23,555 nucleotides of DNA from Parcubacteria group bacterium. Lineage in GTDB: Bacteria; Patescibacteriota; Minisyncoccia; UBA6257; JACRHW01. Every line of letters starts with the position of its first letter. Within the stretch, counting starts at the first letter, position 1. The position numbers and the translations under genes were made by a program. The notes below the pieces were generated by a model. It was not told where the DNA came from. It was given only the letters and a program-made list of their open reading frames with translations, and ran no database searches. The stretch is taken from assembly GCA_016211955.1 (NCBI GenBank), contig JACRHX010000059.1:1-23555 (forward strand), given 5' to 3'. Positions 6,673 through 14,050 of this stretch are shown in pieces.

Positions 6673-8898
6673 ATGGATAACACACTTACACAAACATGGA
6701 ATTATATGCTTAATATGGCGGGAATAGCCCATGACGCTGTGATTATAGAGGTGGCCCCCGGATATAAATCAAAGATTGGGAAGGCGCTTGCGACCATGGA
6801 TTTTTCAGGAGAAATTTTCCTTGTAGAGCCTAATCCAGATGCGGCACGAGTAGTGCACGCCTCATATGTGGAGCTTCTCCCTTTGGCTCGAGTGAACATT
6901 GTTACTAAACGACTTAGTGACGTTATTGCGGGGGTCGATGTACCGAAATATGCAGATGCATTGATTGCTAACCATCCTCTCGATGATATGGTACTCAGTA
7001 AAAACATAAGTATGGAGAAGGCGAAGACCTTCTTTTCTCTTAATTCTGGGCAGAAACGTATAAGTAAGACGAGAGAACTTTGGGAGGGGATACCAAGTAC
7101 GAGATTAGGAAAATCAGTGCGTTTGGTTACCGAAGAATGGGTATGCGCCTTAAGTGAATTGCAGCCAAAAACATTAGTTATAGCTCAATACAAGAGCAAC
7201 ACGCTTCAGGAGAACCACATTTATACGCCTGACATAATGGGAAAGCGAGTATTAGACGGTATTGCTACACAGGTTAATGCGACTCTCAATGAACCATGCA
7301 TGAGTTATTTCGAGCGGCATGAGTATGCCGGGAGATGGCTTATGAAGCATTTTGTGCGGCGTGATCTTCTTAGTGATACACAAAAGATGCCTGACGCAAT
7401 GCGACGACTCAATCGTCGCATTTTTGTCAAAGAAACGGCACGGAAGATGAGCCAAGATGAGTATAATGTTATTTATACCAATAATTCTCTTCTCAAATCT
7501 CTTGGATATATCAAGGATGAGACACAGGAAGAGATTAATAGCTTGATTGGAAACGCTTTTGCATACGTACTCGTTCAAAATAAAGAGGTTGGAAAAGCTA
7601 ATGATCAGAAGATGGTATATGCAGATTTCCAGGCTGATCCTACCGGCATAGCTCTTTCGGGTAATAAAGGGTCTGGTCGAGCTTGCTATATGGGCTCTGA
7701 TTTTAATATCAAAGGAATCGGGAGGACACAATTCGCAATGCATCCAGAGGATCTAATACACGGGTCGGGGAAGTTAGATCTTGTGACAGCCTTGCGTGAA
7801 GCAATAGTTACGGATTACCTTTGTAAAGAAACCGATGCGAGTTCTGCTCCCATAATAGCAGTGATCGCACTCAGGGAAAAAATTCCAGTTCCATGGAAGA
7901 AAAAATTGGTTTCTGCTGCTCTTTTGGTCCGTCTTGATAAGGGTGCATTAGATAGACCAAGTCACCTTGCTTATGCAAAATTACAGCGTCCTCTTAATCT
8001 TGATCGAATAGTTAGGCGTTATGCAAGGATGGATGCTGAGATGTTTGCTAAGCGTATTTTTCACGGAGCATGGTCAACTGGAAATATATCGCTCGATGGG
8101 CATTTCTTAGACATCGAAAGCGTTTCAATGGTTTCAGGACGTGGACCACGATGTAACATTACGAAAAAATACCTTTCAAATTATTTCGGCTATGAAAGTC
8201 TAGGCGCAAAGCAGGTTATCAAACAGCTTTCAGAGATGTTGGGTGGGAATTTTGAGGAATGTATAAGAACATATGATGAGGAAAGGGGGAGTGAGTTAAG
8301 TAAGCAATTTTTACAACTTCTCGGTATACTATCGGATAATATAGATTTTATTATTAAAAATATTTCCAATGTGCAGGGATTGGCACTTCAATTCGAATTT
8401 CTTGCGAGAAAGATAAGCCCGCGAAGTATAGATTTTACAACATTTGGAAATAGTGAAAAGGGTAATCATCTTCTTGATTTTTCGGAGCTATTTCGGAATC
8501 TCCCAGAGATCATAAAAAACTTCACGGGAGAAACACGTCTCATGGAGGCACGGAAACATTTTTTAAGGACATCAGAATTGGAATATTGCATGAAATTGTC
8601 AAAACGGCATCCAACAAATACGGTAGAGGAATATATCGTTAATTACAATGTTGTTGACGAGGGCACCCTTCAAGAATTTTTACATGAAACAAACATGTTT
8701 TTGGAAAATCTTTTCCAGTGCATCGATATGCTAAGCAAAGAAAATTTACTTCTTAGGAATAAGAGGTGGGAAGGGGCGGTAGCACATAATAATAAAGAAA
8801 TACCAAGCTTCTATGAGCTTACTGAGGAAATTGAATGTTGGTTGCAAACCAGGAGTGGTGGAGTAAAAGAGGAATTTCCAAAATTTCTGCTAAAATAG
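6673..8898 (+). CDS. Methyltransferase-like domain fused to a divergent SelO-type pseudokinase domain
   Basis: This 741-aa protein has two recognisable parts. Residues about 15-110 look like a Rossmann methyltransferase core: VIIEVAPGYKSKIGKAL (motif I-like) and IFLVEPNP (acidic end of strand 2). Residues about 320-490 match SelO (UPF0061), the pseudokinase that transfers AMP to proteins: GNKGSGRACYMG then IKGIGRT (K347), LREAI (E376), a RPSHLAYAKLQ segment like SelO's SSH box, and HGAWSTGNISLDGHFLD. In the last, N471 and D480 keep the nine-residue spacing of the SelO metal-binding Asn and Asp. The C-terminal ~230 residues are helical and unassigned. No Shine-Dalgarno is visible before the ATG, so the mRNA may be nearly leaderless. 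The gene stands alone and no selenocysteine signal is evident. Protein AMPylation is inferred from the kept residues. Confidence 0.68.
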   Translation: MDNTLTQTWNYMLNMAGIAHDAVIIEVAPGYKSKIGKALATMDFSGEIFLVEPNPDAARVVHASYVELLPLARVNIVTKRLSDVIAGVDVPKYADALIANHPLDDMVLSKNISMEKAKTFFSLNSGQKRISKTRELWEGIPSTRLGKSVRLVTEEWVCALSELQPKTLVIAQYKSNTLQENHIYTPDIMGKRVLDGIATQVNATLNEPCMSYFERHEYAGRWLMKHFVRRDLLSDTQKMPDAMRRLNRRIFVKETARKMSQDEYNVIYTNNSLLKSLGYIKDETQEEINSLIGNAFAYVLVQNKEVGKANDQKMVYADFQADPTGIALSGNKGSGRACYMGSDFNIKGIGRTQFAMHPEDLIHGSGKLDLVTALREAIVTDYLCKETDASSAPIIAVIALREKIPVPWKKKLVSAALLVRLDKGALDRPSHLAYAKLQRPLNLDRIVRRYARMDAEMFAKRIFHGAWSTGNISLDGHFLDIESVSMVSGRGPRCNITKKYLSNYFGYESLGAKQVIKQLSEMLGGNFEECIRTYDEERGSELSKQFLQLLGILSDNIDFIIKNISNVQGLALQFEFLARKISPRSIDFTTFGNSEKGNHLLDFSELFRNLPEIIKNFTGETRLMEARKHFLRTSELEYCMKLSKRHPTNTVEEYIVNYNVVDEGTLQEFLHETNMFLENLFQCIDMLSKENLLLRNKRWEGAVAHNNKEIPSFYELTEEIECWLQTRSGGVKEEFPKFLLK

Positions 8899-8944
8899 GT
8901 TCGAGCTTGGTCGTATAAATACACCAGAATCAAAACATAAATTT

Positions 8945-9019
8945 TGGTGCCCCTGGAGGGAATCGAACCCCCATTGCTGGTTTCGAAGACCAGTACTTTA
9001 TCCGTTAAGCTACAGGGGC
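8945..9019 (-). tRNA. tRNA-Arg (anticodon TCG)
   Basis: Read on the minus strand, the acceptor GCCCCTG pairs with CAGGGGC, the anticodon arm CTGGT-CTTCGAA-ACCAG gives anticodon TCG (reads CGA), and the T-arm GGGGG-TTCGATT-CCCTC follows. Discriminator A and an encoded CCA are present; total length is 75. All four arms pair. Confidence 0.95.
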
Positions 9020-9037
9020 ATAGTTAAAAACATAGAG

Positions 9038-9066
9038 ATTGTACCAGAGATGTGATGAGTTAGCAA
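9038..9066 (-). promoter_or_regulatory. Promoter of tRNA-Arg
   Basis: On the minus strand TTGCTA (forward 9061-9066) and TACAAT (forward 9038-9043) are 17 bases apart, placing transcription start about 12 bases before the tRNA 5' end. Confidence 0.6.
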
Positions 9067-9071
9067 TAAAA

Positions 9072-9140
9072 CCAGGAAGTGAAATTTGAACACGTTCGTC
9101 TATGGACGAAATTTTTTACAGTCCAAATTCTACTTCCTGG
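9072..9140. repeat. 20-bp imperfect inverted repeat with nested hairpin
   Basis: Arms at 9072-9091 and 9121-9140 (both ending in CCAGGAAGT read from the outside) match at 17 of 20 positions. The 29-base interior contains a second hairpin, TTCGTC/GACGAA (9095-9110), followed by ATTTTTT. It sits upstream of the tRNA-Arg promoter. CCAGGAAGT occurs again at about 9212. Confidence 0.6.
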
Positions 9141-9148
9141 AAAAAAAT

Positions 9149-9165
9149 CCCCGCACGGTGCGGGG
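9149..9165 (-). terminator. Intrinsic terminator of the M28 peptidase/small membrane protein operon
   Basis: A GC-rich stem CCCCGCAC/GTGCGGGG (9149-9156, 9158-9165) is followed on the minus strand by A then seven T residues. Confidence 0.9.
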
Positions 9166-9181
9166 AGATTATTGTTATGTT

Positions 9182-9325
9182 TTACTTTTGATTATCTATC
9201 ATATTCCAGATTCCAGGAAGTTCTGGAGGGAAGTTGATATATATGCCTATGGCGAGATGACCCAAAACAGGCGGAGAGAGTGACATGATGATTCCAAATG
9301 CATTACCCCAAAGTAGTACTTCCAT
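9182..9325 (-). CDS. 47-aa membrane protein, unknown function
   Basis: ATG at 9325 is preceded by AAAGGAGG at good spacing, and the product starts MEVLLWGNAFGIIMSLSPP with one hydrophobic segment to about residue 29. The gene is too short for a usual ORF cutoff. It begins 19 bases after the stop of another tiny membrane protein gene and ends 16 bases before a strong terminator, so it is the last gene of the operon led by the M28 peptidase. No family is recognised. A small accessory subunit, membrane anchor or toxin-like peptide are all possible. Confidence 0.6.
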   Translation of the reverse strand: MEVLLWGNAFGIIMSLSPPVLGHLAIGIYINFPPELPGIWNMIDNQK

Positions 9326-9344
9326 TGTATGTGCCTCCTTTCCA

Positions 9345-9491
9345 TTAGTTTTTATGGTTTTGTGTAATTTTCTGTACTAGTTTTTGAATGAGCATTGTGA
9401 TGCCGAATACTACGGGTAATCCTATAACAAAAAAAATGGTACACGCGAGAATCAGACGGATAAGGTAAAGCTGCATTGTTTCTGACATCAT
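9345..9491 (-). CDS. 48-aa membrane protein, unknown function
   Basis: The start ATG-ATG at 9491/9488 follows GGGAGAGGTGAT, a strong ribosome binding site that lies within the last codons of the M28 peptidase gene. The product starts MMSETMQLYLIRLILACTIF and has one membrane helix (about 8-35), then a basic tail ending KNHKN-like residues. Its gene starts four bases from the peptidase stop, indicating co-translation. No family is recognised; the pairing with a second tiny membrane protein is the main feature. Confidence 0.6.
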   Translation of the reverse strand: MMSETMQLYLIRLILACTIFFVIGLPVVFGITMLIQKLVQKITQNHKN

Positions 9492-9494
9492 GTA

Positions 9495-10631
9495 TCACCT
9501 CTCCCTATTGCAGCCGTTCCAGTGACGGAGGCGGTGTTTTTCTTCGGTGACACTTTGGTCGATATAGACAGGGCGTTTTGGTGTTTCACTGAGCGTCCAA
9601 ATTGCAGTAAGCGTCATACGTGTGATGCGTACCATCTTTGGATAATTGATTTTATCATACGTGTCGGTCATTTCATGATAATCGGGATGGAATCCTGCAA
9701 AGTAAAAAATGATAGGAATACGATGTCCTGGGGGGCTTGCGTCAAAGAAGGAGGCTTGATCACTGGCGTTAAAGCCGTCATGTGTGTAGGTAAGCTGAAA
9801 ACCATATGTTTTTGCGAGTGATTGTGTGAGGGCGTAGATATCGGGGCATACTTTTTCGTAGTTCAGTTGTTTTGGCATTACGACACAGAAGAGTTTATTG
9901 TCCTCATTTCTTCCCACCATGTCGAGGTTTACAACAGTGGTAATATTGCTAAGTTGGATTTCGGGTGGGAGATGCTTTACGAAATATTTTGATCCAACAA
10001 GACCATGTTCTTCGGCGCCCCAGAGAGCGATTAAGATGTTGCGCTTTGGCTTTTGCTGGTGCGCCATTTCAGAGAGAGCCTCTGCTGTCGCAAGAGTTGC
10101 GGTGGTACCTGAGCCGTTATCATCAGCTCCATAGTAGATATGTGTTCCAGGGAAGTCGCCGCCAAGATGGTCATAGTGTGCGCCAAGGACAATCCACTCA
10201 TTTGTTTCGCCTTCGATGTAGCCAATAACATTTCTTGAGGTGATGTTTTTCCCTGTCATAAAGGATTCGCCTTTACAAGTTTGAAAGTAGCTTCGTGTGG
10301 CACCAAAAGAAAGAGGATCTTTGGGATCGATGGCGTCGCCAAGTGGTTTGAGGCCGTAACGTTTAAACTCGCGTTCGATAAACTTACTCGGGCAATCATA
10401 GCCGCCATCCGAGGTTCCTCGTCCATTAAGGTTTGGATTCGCGAGGATTTTGAGAGTGTTAAGGAGCTTCGTTTCGGTGATTGTATCCTGTGTTTCTTTG
10501 AACTGTTGATCGGTTATTGTTTTTTGCTTTTTCGCCATTGACTGAAATTGCGACCTCGCTGGGGCGTTTATCACAAGAACAGCAAAAAGAAAGAGAAGTA
10601 TTAAGAAATAGATTCGGGAAAACCTACTCAT
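9495..10631 (-). CDS. M28-family zinc aminopeptidase, exported
   Basis: This 378-aa peptidase has an N-terminal hydrophobic signal or anchor (about 5-24), so it acts outside the cytoplasm. The M28 co-catalytic zinc site is complete: H152 in GAHYDHLG, bridging D170 in GADDNGSG, catalytic E207 and ligand E208 in GAEEHGL, D237 in NLDMVGR and H319 in DYHEMTDT. The family removes N-terminal amino acids from peptides. The ATG at 10631 is preferred over one at 10658 because CAAAAGGAG sits 9 bases upstream of it and the signal peptide then starts correctly (MSRFSRIYF). It is the first gene of an operon with two tiny membrane proteins. It would help a peptide-scavenging lifestyle; the exact substrate is unknown. 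Confidence 0.9.
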   Translation of the reverse strand: MSRFSRIYFLILLFLFAVLVINAPARSQFQSMAKKQKTITDQQFKETQDTITETKLLNTLKILANPNLNGRGTSDGGYDCPSKFIEREFKRYGLKPLGDAIDPKDPLSFGATRSYFQTCKGESFMTGKNITSRNVIGYIEGETNEWIVLGAHYDHLGGDFPGTHIYYGADDNGSGTTATLATAEALSEMAHQQKPKRNILIALWGAEEHGLVGSKYFVKHLPPEIQLSNITTVVNLDMVGRNEDNKLFCVVMPKQLNYEKVCPDIYALTQSLAKTYGFQLTYTHDGFNASDQASFFDASPPGHRIPIIFYFAGFHPDYHEMTDTYDKINYPKMVRITRMTLTAIWTLSETPKRPVYIDQSVTEEKHRLRHWNGCNRER

Positions 10632-10650
10632 AAGAATGGTCTCCTTTTGT

Positions 10651-10678
10651 ATTATCAAGGCGCTGACTTTATTGTTAA
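10651..10678 (-). promoter_or_regulatory. Promoter of the M28 peptidase operon
   Basis: On the minus strand TTAACA (forward 10673-10678) and GATAAT (forward 10651-10656) are separated by 16 bases, giving a short leader that contains the GGAG site. Confidence 0.5.
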
Positions 10679-10778
10679 CGAGTTTTCTATCATTTGTAAA
10701 TCCCCCCCAAAACCTTGATATACCATACTTATGTGTTATTTTGTATGTGGTTCATTAACAATAAGGAAGGGTGAACAT

Positions 10779-12071
10779 ATGAGCATAACACATGTTTTCG
10801 ATACTCATTTTGGTGATGGTGGTAAGGGAAAGATCGTTGATCTTTTAGCACAGGAGGCCCATGCTGTCGTACGTTATCATGGTGGCAACAATGCAGGCCA
10901 TACTGTTGAAAACGAATTAGGGAAATTTCCACTTCATTTGGTTCCCTGTGGCATTTTCAATGAGAACGCTCTTGCGTGTATTACCGATGGGGTGGTTCTT
11001 GATCTCGAAGTACTCGCGGATGAGATTGATATGCTTCATAAGGTGTTGGCTGATTTTCGAGGAAGACTTCTTGTCTCTCCGCGGGCGCATGTGATCATGC
11101 CTTACCATAAGATATTGGATAGGCTTTATGAGGAGACAAAAGGCGACAAGAAAACGGGCACTACTGGTCGGGGGATTGGTCCTTGTTATGCAGATAAGGT
11201 TTCCTATAATGGTATTCGTCTCGGTGATTTAGAAGATATTGATCGTTTCGAGGAGCTTTTGCATGTACAACTTGATATCAAGAATAAAATTATTGTGGCC
11301 CTCGGAGGGGTGGAGTTAGATTTCAGAGTAGTTAAGGATGAGATTTTGCGTCACTATGAGCGGATTCGTGCCTATGTAAAAGAACCTTTCTCTCGTATTC
11401 ATGATTTGCTTATGCTTCCGAATAAAAATATTGTGCTTGAAGGAGCGCATGGTGTATTTCTTGATACTGATTGGGGTACCTATCCCTATGTAACCGCTTC
11501 TTCGATTGTTCCGGGAAATGTCAATGCGGGTGCGGGGATTCCGGCGCAGTATATTACGAATGTACTTGGGGTTGTGAAGGCGTATACGACTCGTGTTGGT
11601 GCAGGACCATTTCCTACCGAACTTCATGATGAGGTAGGGGATCGCCTTCGCAAGAACGGGAAGGAATTTGGCACAACCACAGGACGACCACGGCGTTGTG
11701 GATGGCTTGATCTCGAACTTTTGCGTTTTAGTATTCAGTTGTGTGGTATCACCGAGCTTGCGATTATGAAGCTTGATGTGTTGGATGGACTTGATTTTGT
11801 TACGGTGTGTACAGGGTATACTTTGGACGGTAAGCAGGTGAGGTATGAAGATATTTTGACATCTGATCTTGCACGCGTAGAACCTGTATATCGCCAACTT
11901 CCTGGCTGGGGTTTTGATTCATCCACGAGAGGTGTAACGAGATTCATAGATCTCCCTCATAACGCCAAGGAGTACCTCTCTTTTATTCGAGATTTTGCAG
12001 GTGTTCCTGTTCGTTTTGTTTCGACAGGACCCGCAAGACACGAAACCATTAATTCTTTTTGCTATCCCTAG
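10779..12071 (+). CDS. purA: Adenylosuccinate synthetase
   Basis: PurA joins aspartate to IMP using GTP, the first step from IMP to AMP. The 430-aa length is normal. Visible motifs are the P-loop FGDGGKGK with catalytic D13, NNAGHT with H41, GTTGRGIGP, EGAHGVFLDTDWGTYP, TTRVGAGPFPTE, TTGRPRRCGWLD and the C-terminal STGPARHET. D13 is kept, which argues against the phage PurZ variant. The P-loop reads GDGGKGK where most PurA proteins have GDEGKGK, so E14 is glycine. The ATG at 10779 has AAGGAAGGGTG upstream; the open frame to 10731 is an extension without a start signal. It is transcribed separately from the his operon by its own terminator. Confidence 0.95.
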   Translation: MSITHVFDTHFGDGGKGKIVDLLAQEAHAVVRYHGGNNAGHTVENELGKFPLHLVPCGIFNENALACITDGVVLDLEVLADEIDMLHKVLADFRGRLLVSPRAHVIMPYHKILDRLYEETKGDKKTGTTGRGIGPCYADKVSYNGIRLGDLEDIDRFEELLHVQLDIKNKIIVALGGVELDFRVVKDEILRHYERIRAYVKEPFSRIHDLLMLPNKNIVLEGAHGVFLDTDWGTYPYVTASSIVPGNVNAGAGIPAQYITNVLGVVKAYTTRVGAGPFPTELHDEVGDRLRKNGKEFGTTTGRPRRCGWLDLELLRFSIQLCGITELAIMKLDVLDGLDFVTVCTGYTLDGKQVRYEDILTSDLARVEPVYRQLPGWGFDSSTRGVTRFIDLPHNAKEYLSFIRDFAGVPVRFVSTGPARHETINSFCYP

Positions 12072-12078
12072 TAAATTT

Positions 12079-12103
12079 AAAAGCACCTGATAGGGGTGCT
12101 TTT
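12079..12103 (+). terminator. Intrinsic terminator of purA
   Basis: AAAAGCACC (12079-12087) pairs with GGTGCTTTT (12095-12103). It ends four bases before the next -35 box. Confidence 0.85.
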
Positions 12104-12106
12104 GTA

Positions 12107-12135
12107 TTGACGTTATCAAGACTTCATCGTATAAT
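12107..12135 (+). promoter_or_regulatory. Sigma70-type promoter of the his/nucleotide operon
   Basis: TTGACG (12107-12112) and a perfect TATAAT (12130-12135) with a 17-base spacer. A boxA-like TTGTTCTTTGAAAA lies at 12139-12152, and the ribosome binding site GGGGAGGA is just before the ATG at 12172. Confidence 0.8.
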
Positions 12136-12171
12136 TTTTTGTTCTTTGAAAATAAGTAGGGGAGGAAAAAT

Positions 12172-13242
12172 ATGATTATTCCGAGCATTGATATTATGGG
12201 TGGAAAGGCTGTTCAGTTGCGCCAAGGGAGGGAGCTTGTGCTTACTTCAGATCGTGATCCTATTGATTTGGTTCGTGAATATAATCGTTATGGCCCCGTG
12301 GCTGTGGTTGATTTAGATGCTGCTTTGGGGCAGGGTAACAATCGAAAGCTTATTCAAGAGATATGTCGAGTTGCAGAAGTGCGTGTAGGGGGCGGAATTC
12401 GTGATGAGGCTATTGCGCGTGATTTTTTGCGTGCTGGAGCGTCACAGCTTGTGATTGGCACAGCAGCGACGCCGGAACTTCTTTCAAAATTTCCACGTGA
12501 AAAAATGATCGTCGCGCTTGATCATAGGGATGGAAGAGTGGTTGATCATGGGTGGACTATCATTACAAGCGAAACTGTTGTTGAGCGTGGAAGGCGACTT
12601 GCGCCATTTTGTACCGAATTTTTGTGTACATTTGTGAAGAAAGAGGGAATGCTTGAGGGAATACCTCTTGATGATGTTAGTGCGCTTATTCAGATATTTC
12701 CAGACAATCGTATTACGATTGCGGGTGGTGTAGCAAACACACAAGAAGCTATCACGCTTTTGAAATTGGGTACGAATGTTCAGGTTGGCATGTCGCTCTA
12801 TACAGGGAAACTTGATTTGGCTGATGTGGTAGCAGGAATGGTTGATTTTGAAAAGATATCGCTTGTCCCTACTATTGTGCAAGACGAATCTGGACAGGTG
12901 CTTATGCTTGCGTATAGTTCTCGGGGGTCATTGTTGAGAGCGCTTCGAGAGGGCATAGGTATTTACTTCAGTCGTTCGCGGAACGAAGTTTGGGAAAAGG
13001 GTGTAACATCAGAAATACTCAACAGCTTATTTCGTGTCGTTATGATTGTGACAGCGATGCACTTCTTTTTGTGGTGCGACAGGATGGTGTTGTGTGTCAC
13101 ACGGGAGGATATAGTTGTTTCGGATCGCAGCATAAACATTTTTCTCTCCGACATCTTTTTGAAACCATACGAAATAGGATTGCAGAAAATAATCCGGCTT
13201 CTTACACCGTTCGTCTCGTTGGAGACAATGAGCTTGTCTTAA
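12172..13242 (+). CDS. hisA: HisA fused to HisI N-terminal half (reading frame broken at about 13012)
   Basis: Residues 1 to about 225 are HisA, which isomerises ProFAR to PRFAR: IPSIDIMGGKAVQL with D7, the phosphate-binding RVGGGIRD and IAGGV, IVALDHRDG with D117, and T153. After a short linker, VPTIVQDESGQVLMLAY through SRSRNEVWEKGVTS (about 232-280) is the first half of HisI, phosphoribosyl-AMP cyclohydrolase. The frame is then lost: residues after S280 (base 13011) to the formal stop at 13242 are out of frame. The rest of HisI and all of HisE continue in the third frame to 13421. One extra G at 13012 would restore TSGNTQQ exactly. A HisA-HisI-HisE fusion is itself unusual. The start is supported by GGGGAGGA and a perfect promoter. 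Confidence 0.88.
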   Translation: MIIPSIDIMGGKAVQLRQGRELVLTSDRDPIDLVREYNRYGPVAVVDLDAALGQGNNRKLIQEICRVAEVRVGGGIRDEAIARDFLRAGASQLVIGTAATPELLSKFPREKMIVALDHRDGRVVDHGWTIITSETVVERGRRLAPFCTEFLCTFVKKEGMLEGIPLDDVSALIQIFPDNRITIAGGVANTQEAITLLKLGTNVQVGMSLYTGKLDLADVVAGMVDFEKISLVPTIVQDESGQVLMLAYSSRGSLLRALREGIGIYFSRSRNEVWEKGVTSEILNSLFRVVMIVTAMHFFLWCDRMVLCVTREDIVVSDRSINIFLSDIFLKPYEIGLQKIIRLLTPFVSLETMSLS

Positions 13243-13421
13243 AGAAAATTATAGAAGAGGCACTTGAGGTTGTTGGGGCAGAGACACCGAAAGATGTTCG
13301 TTGGGAAATCGCTGATCTTTTGTATCATTTTGCTGTCCTTGCGGTGAAGCATGGGTTAGGGTGGGAGGACATTGAACATGAACTTTCAGCGCGTGAGGGA
13401 CAAGAAAGGAGAAAATTGTGA
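12990..13421 (+). CDS. hisIE: HisI C-terminal half plus HisE (continuation of the HisA-HisIE fusion in another frame)
   Basis: From about 13012 this frame continues HisI with NTQQLISCRYDCDSDALLF (the metal-binding DxDxD) and CHTGGYSCF (zinc cysteines), then HisE, the phosphoribosyl-ATP pyrophosphohydrolase of the MazG-like all-alpha fold: LFETIRNRI, SYTVRLVGD, KKIIEEALEVV and EIADLLYHFAVLAV. The formal TTG at 12990 is not a real start because the sequence before 13012 is the shifted HisI of the upstream frame. HisE removes pyrophosphate from PR-ATP and HisI opens the adenine ring, the steps before HisA. The stop overlaps the hisG start (GTGA), so translation is coupled, which argues that the reading frame is needed. 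Confidence 0.85.
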   Translation: MGKGCNIRNTQQLISCRYDCDSDALLFVVRQDGVVCHTGGYSCFGSQHKHFSLRHLFETIRNRIAENNPASYTVRLVGDNELVLKKIIEEALEVVGAETPKDVRWEIADLLYHFAVLAVKHGLGWEDIEHELSAREGQERRKL

Positions 13422-14050
13422 GAATAGCGATTCCAAAAGGAAGATTGTATGACAGCATTATGGATGTTCTGGAAAAATCTGGATTGTTTGTTCAAACCAT
13501 GAGTAGTCGTAGTTATGCACTTGAGATGAAAGATTCTGGATTATCTGGAAGAATCGTAAAGGTGCGTGCAATTCCTCAGCTTATTGCGCTTGGAAACTTC
13601 GATGTTGGGTTTTGTGGCTTGGATCTTGTAAAAGAGGCAGATTATGAGAATGTGGTTTCACTGCTTGATCTTGGGTTAAATCCTGTTGAGTTAGTGGTTG
13701 CAGTACATGCATCGCAGACGGATATTTTGAAAAATCCACCCAAGCGACCACTTCTTATCGCTACCGAATATGAGAATATTGCTCATGCTTGGGCACTTGC
13801 ACATAATTTGGCGCACATTACGATTCAGACATATGGTTCGACAGAGGGATATGCCCCACAAGACGCGGATATTGTATTTGATTGTAGTGAAACAGGGACT
13901 ACGCTTGAGGCAAACGGGCTTGTAGTTGTTGAGCGACTTATGAAAAGCACGACATATCTTGTTGCAAATAATGATTCGCTTCGTGCGAGACATCAGGAGA
14001 TTATTGATTTTGTTGAGCGACTCAAACTTAGAAAGGAGGTGTCGATATGA
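13418..14050 (+). CDS. hisG: ATP phosphoribosyltransferase, short form
   Basis: HisG joins ATP and PRPP to give PR-ATP. The 210-aa length and lack of a C-terminal regulatory domain mark the short form (HisG-S), which in known systems needs the HisZ subunit; no hisZ is in this window. Motifs: IPKGRLYDSI at the N-terminus, FDVGFCGLDLV, and the PRPP-binding region DADIVFDCSETGTTLEANGL (about 150-170). The start is GTG, overlapping the stop of the HisIE gene, with AAAGGAG 7 bases upstream. It also overlaps the next gene by four bases. Confidence 0.93.
   Translation: MRIAIPKGRLYDSIMDVLEKSGLFVQTMSSRSYALEMKDSGLSGRIVKVRAIPQLIALGNFDVGFCGLDLVKEADYENVVSLLDLGLNPVELVVAVHASQTDILKNPPKRPLLIATEYENIAHAWALAHNLAHITIQTYGSTEGYAPQDADIVFDCSETGTTLEANGLVVVERLMKSTTYLVANNDSLRARHQEIIDFVERLKLRKEVSI

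Noticed and set aside
9090..9100. ACACGTTCGTC shared between the tRNA-Arg and tRNA-Pro regions
   Set aside because: An 11-base match is expected many times by chance in a window of this size.
9086..9283. 65-aa plus-strand ORF after tRNA-Arg
   Set aside because: It runs through an inverted repeat and a minus-strand terminator and overlaps a better supported small gene on the other strand.
12996..13002. A AAG GGT slippery heptamer as a programmed -1 frameshift site in HisI
   Set aside because: It is in the correct frame, but slipping here would replace the conserved TSG motif, whereas one missing G at 13012 explains the protein exactly. Kept only as a secondary possibility.
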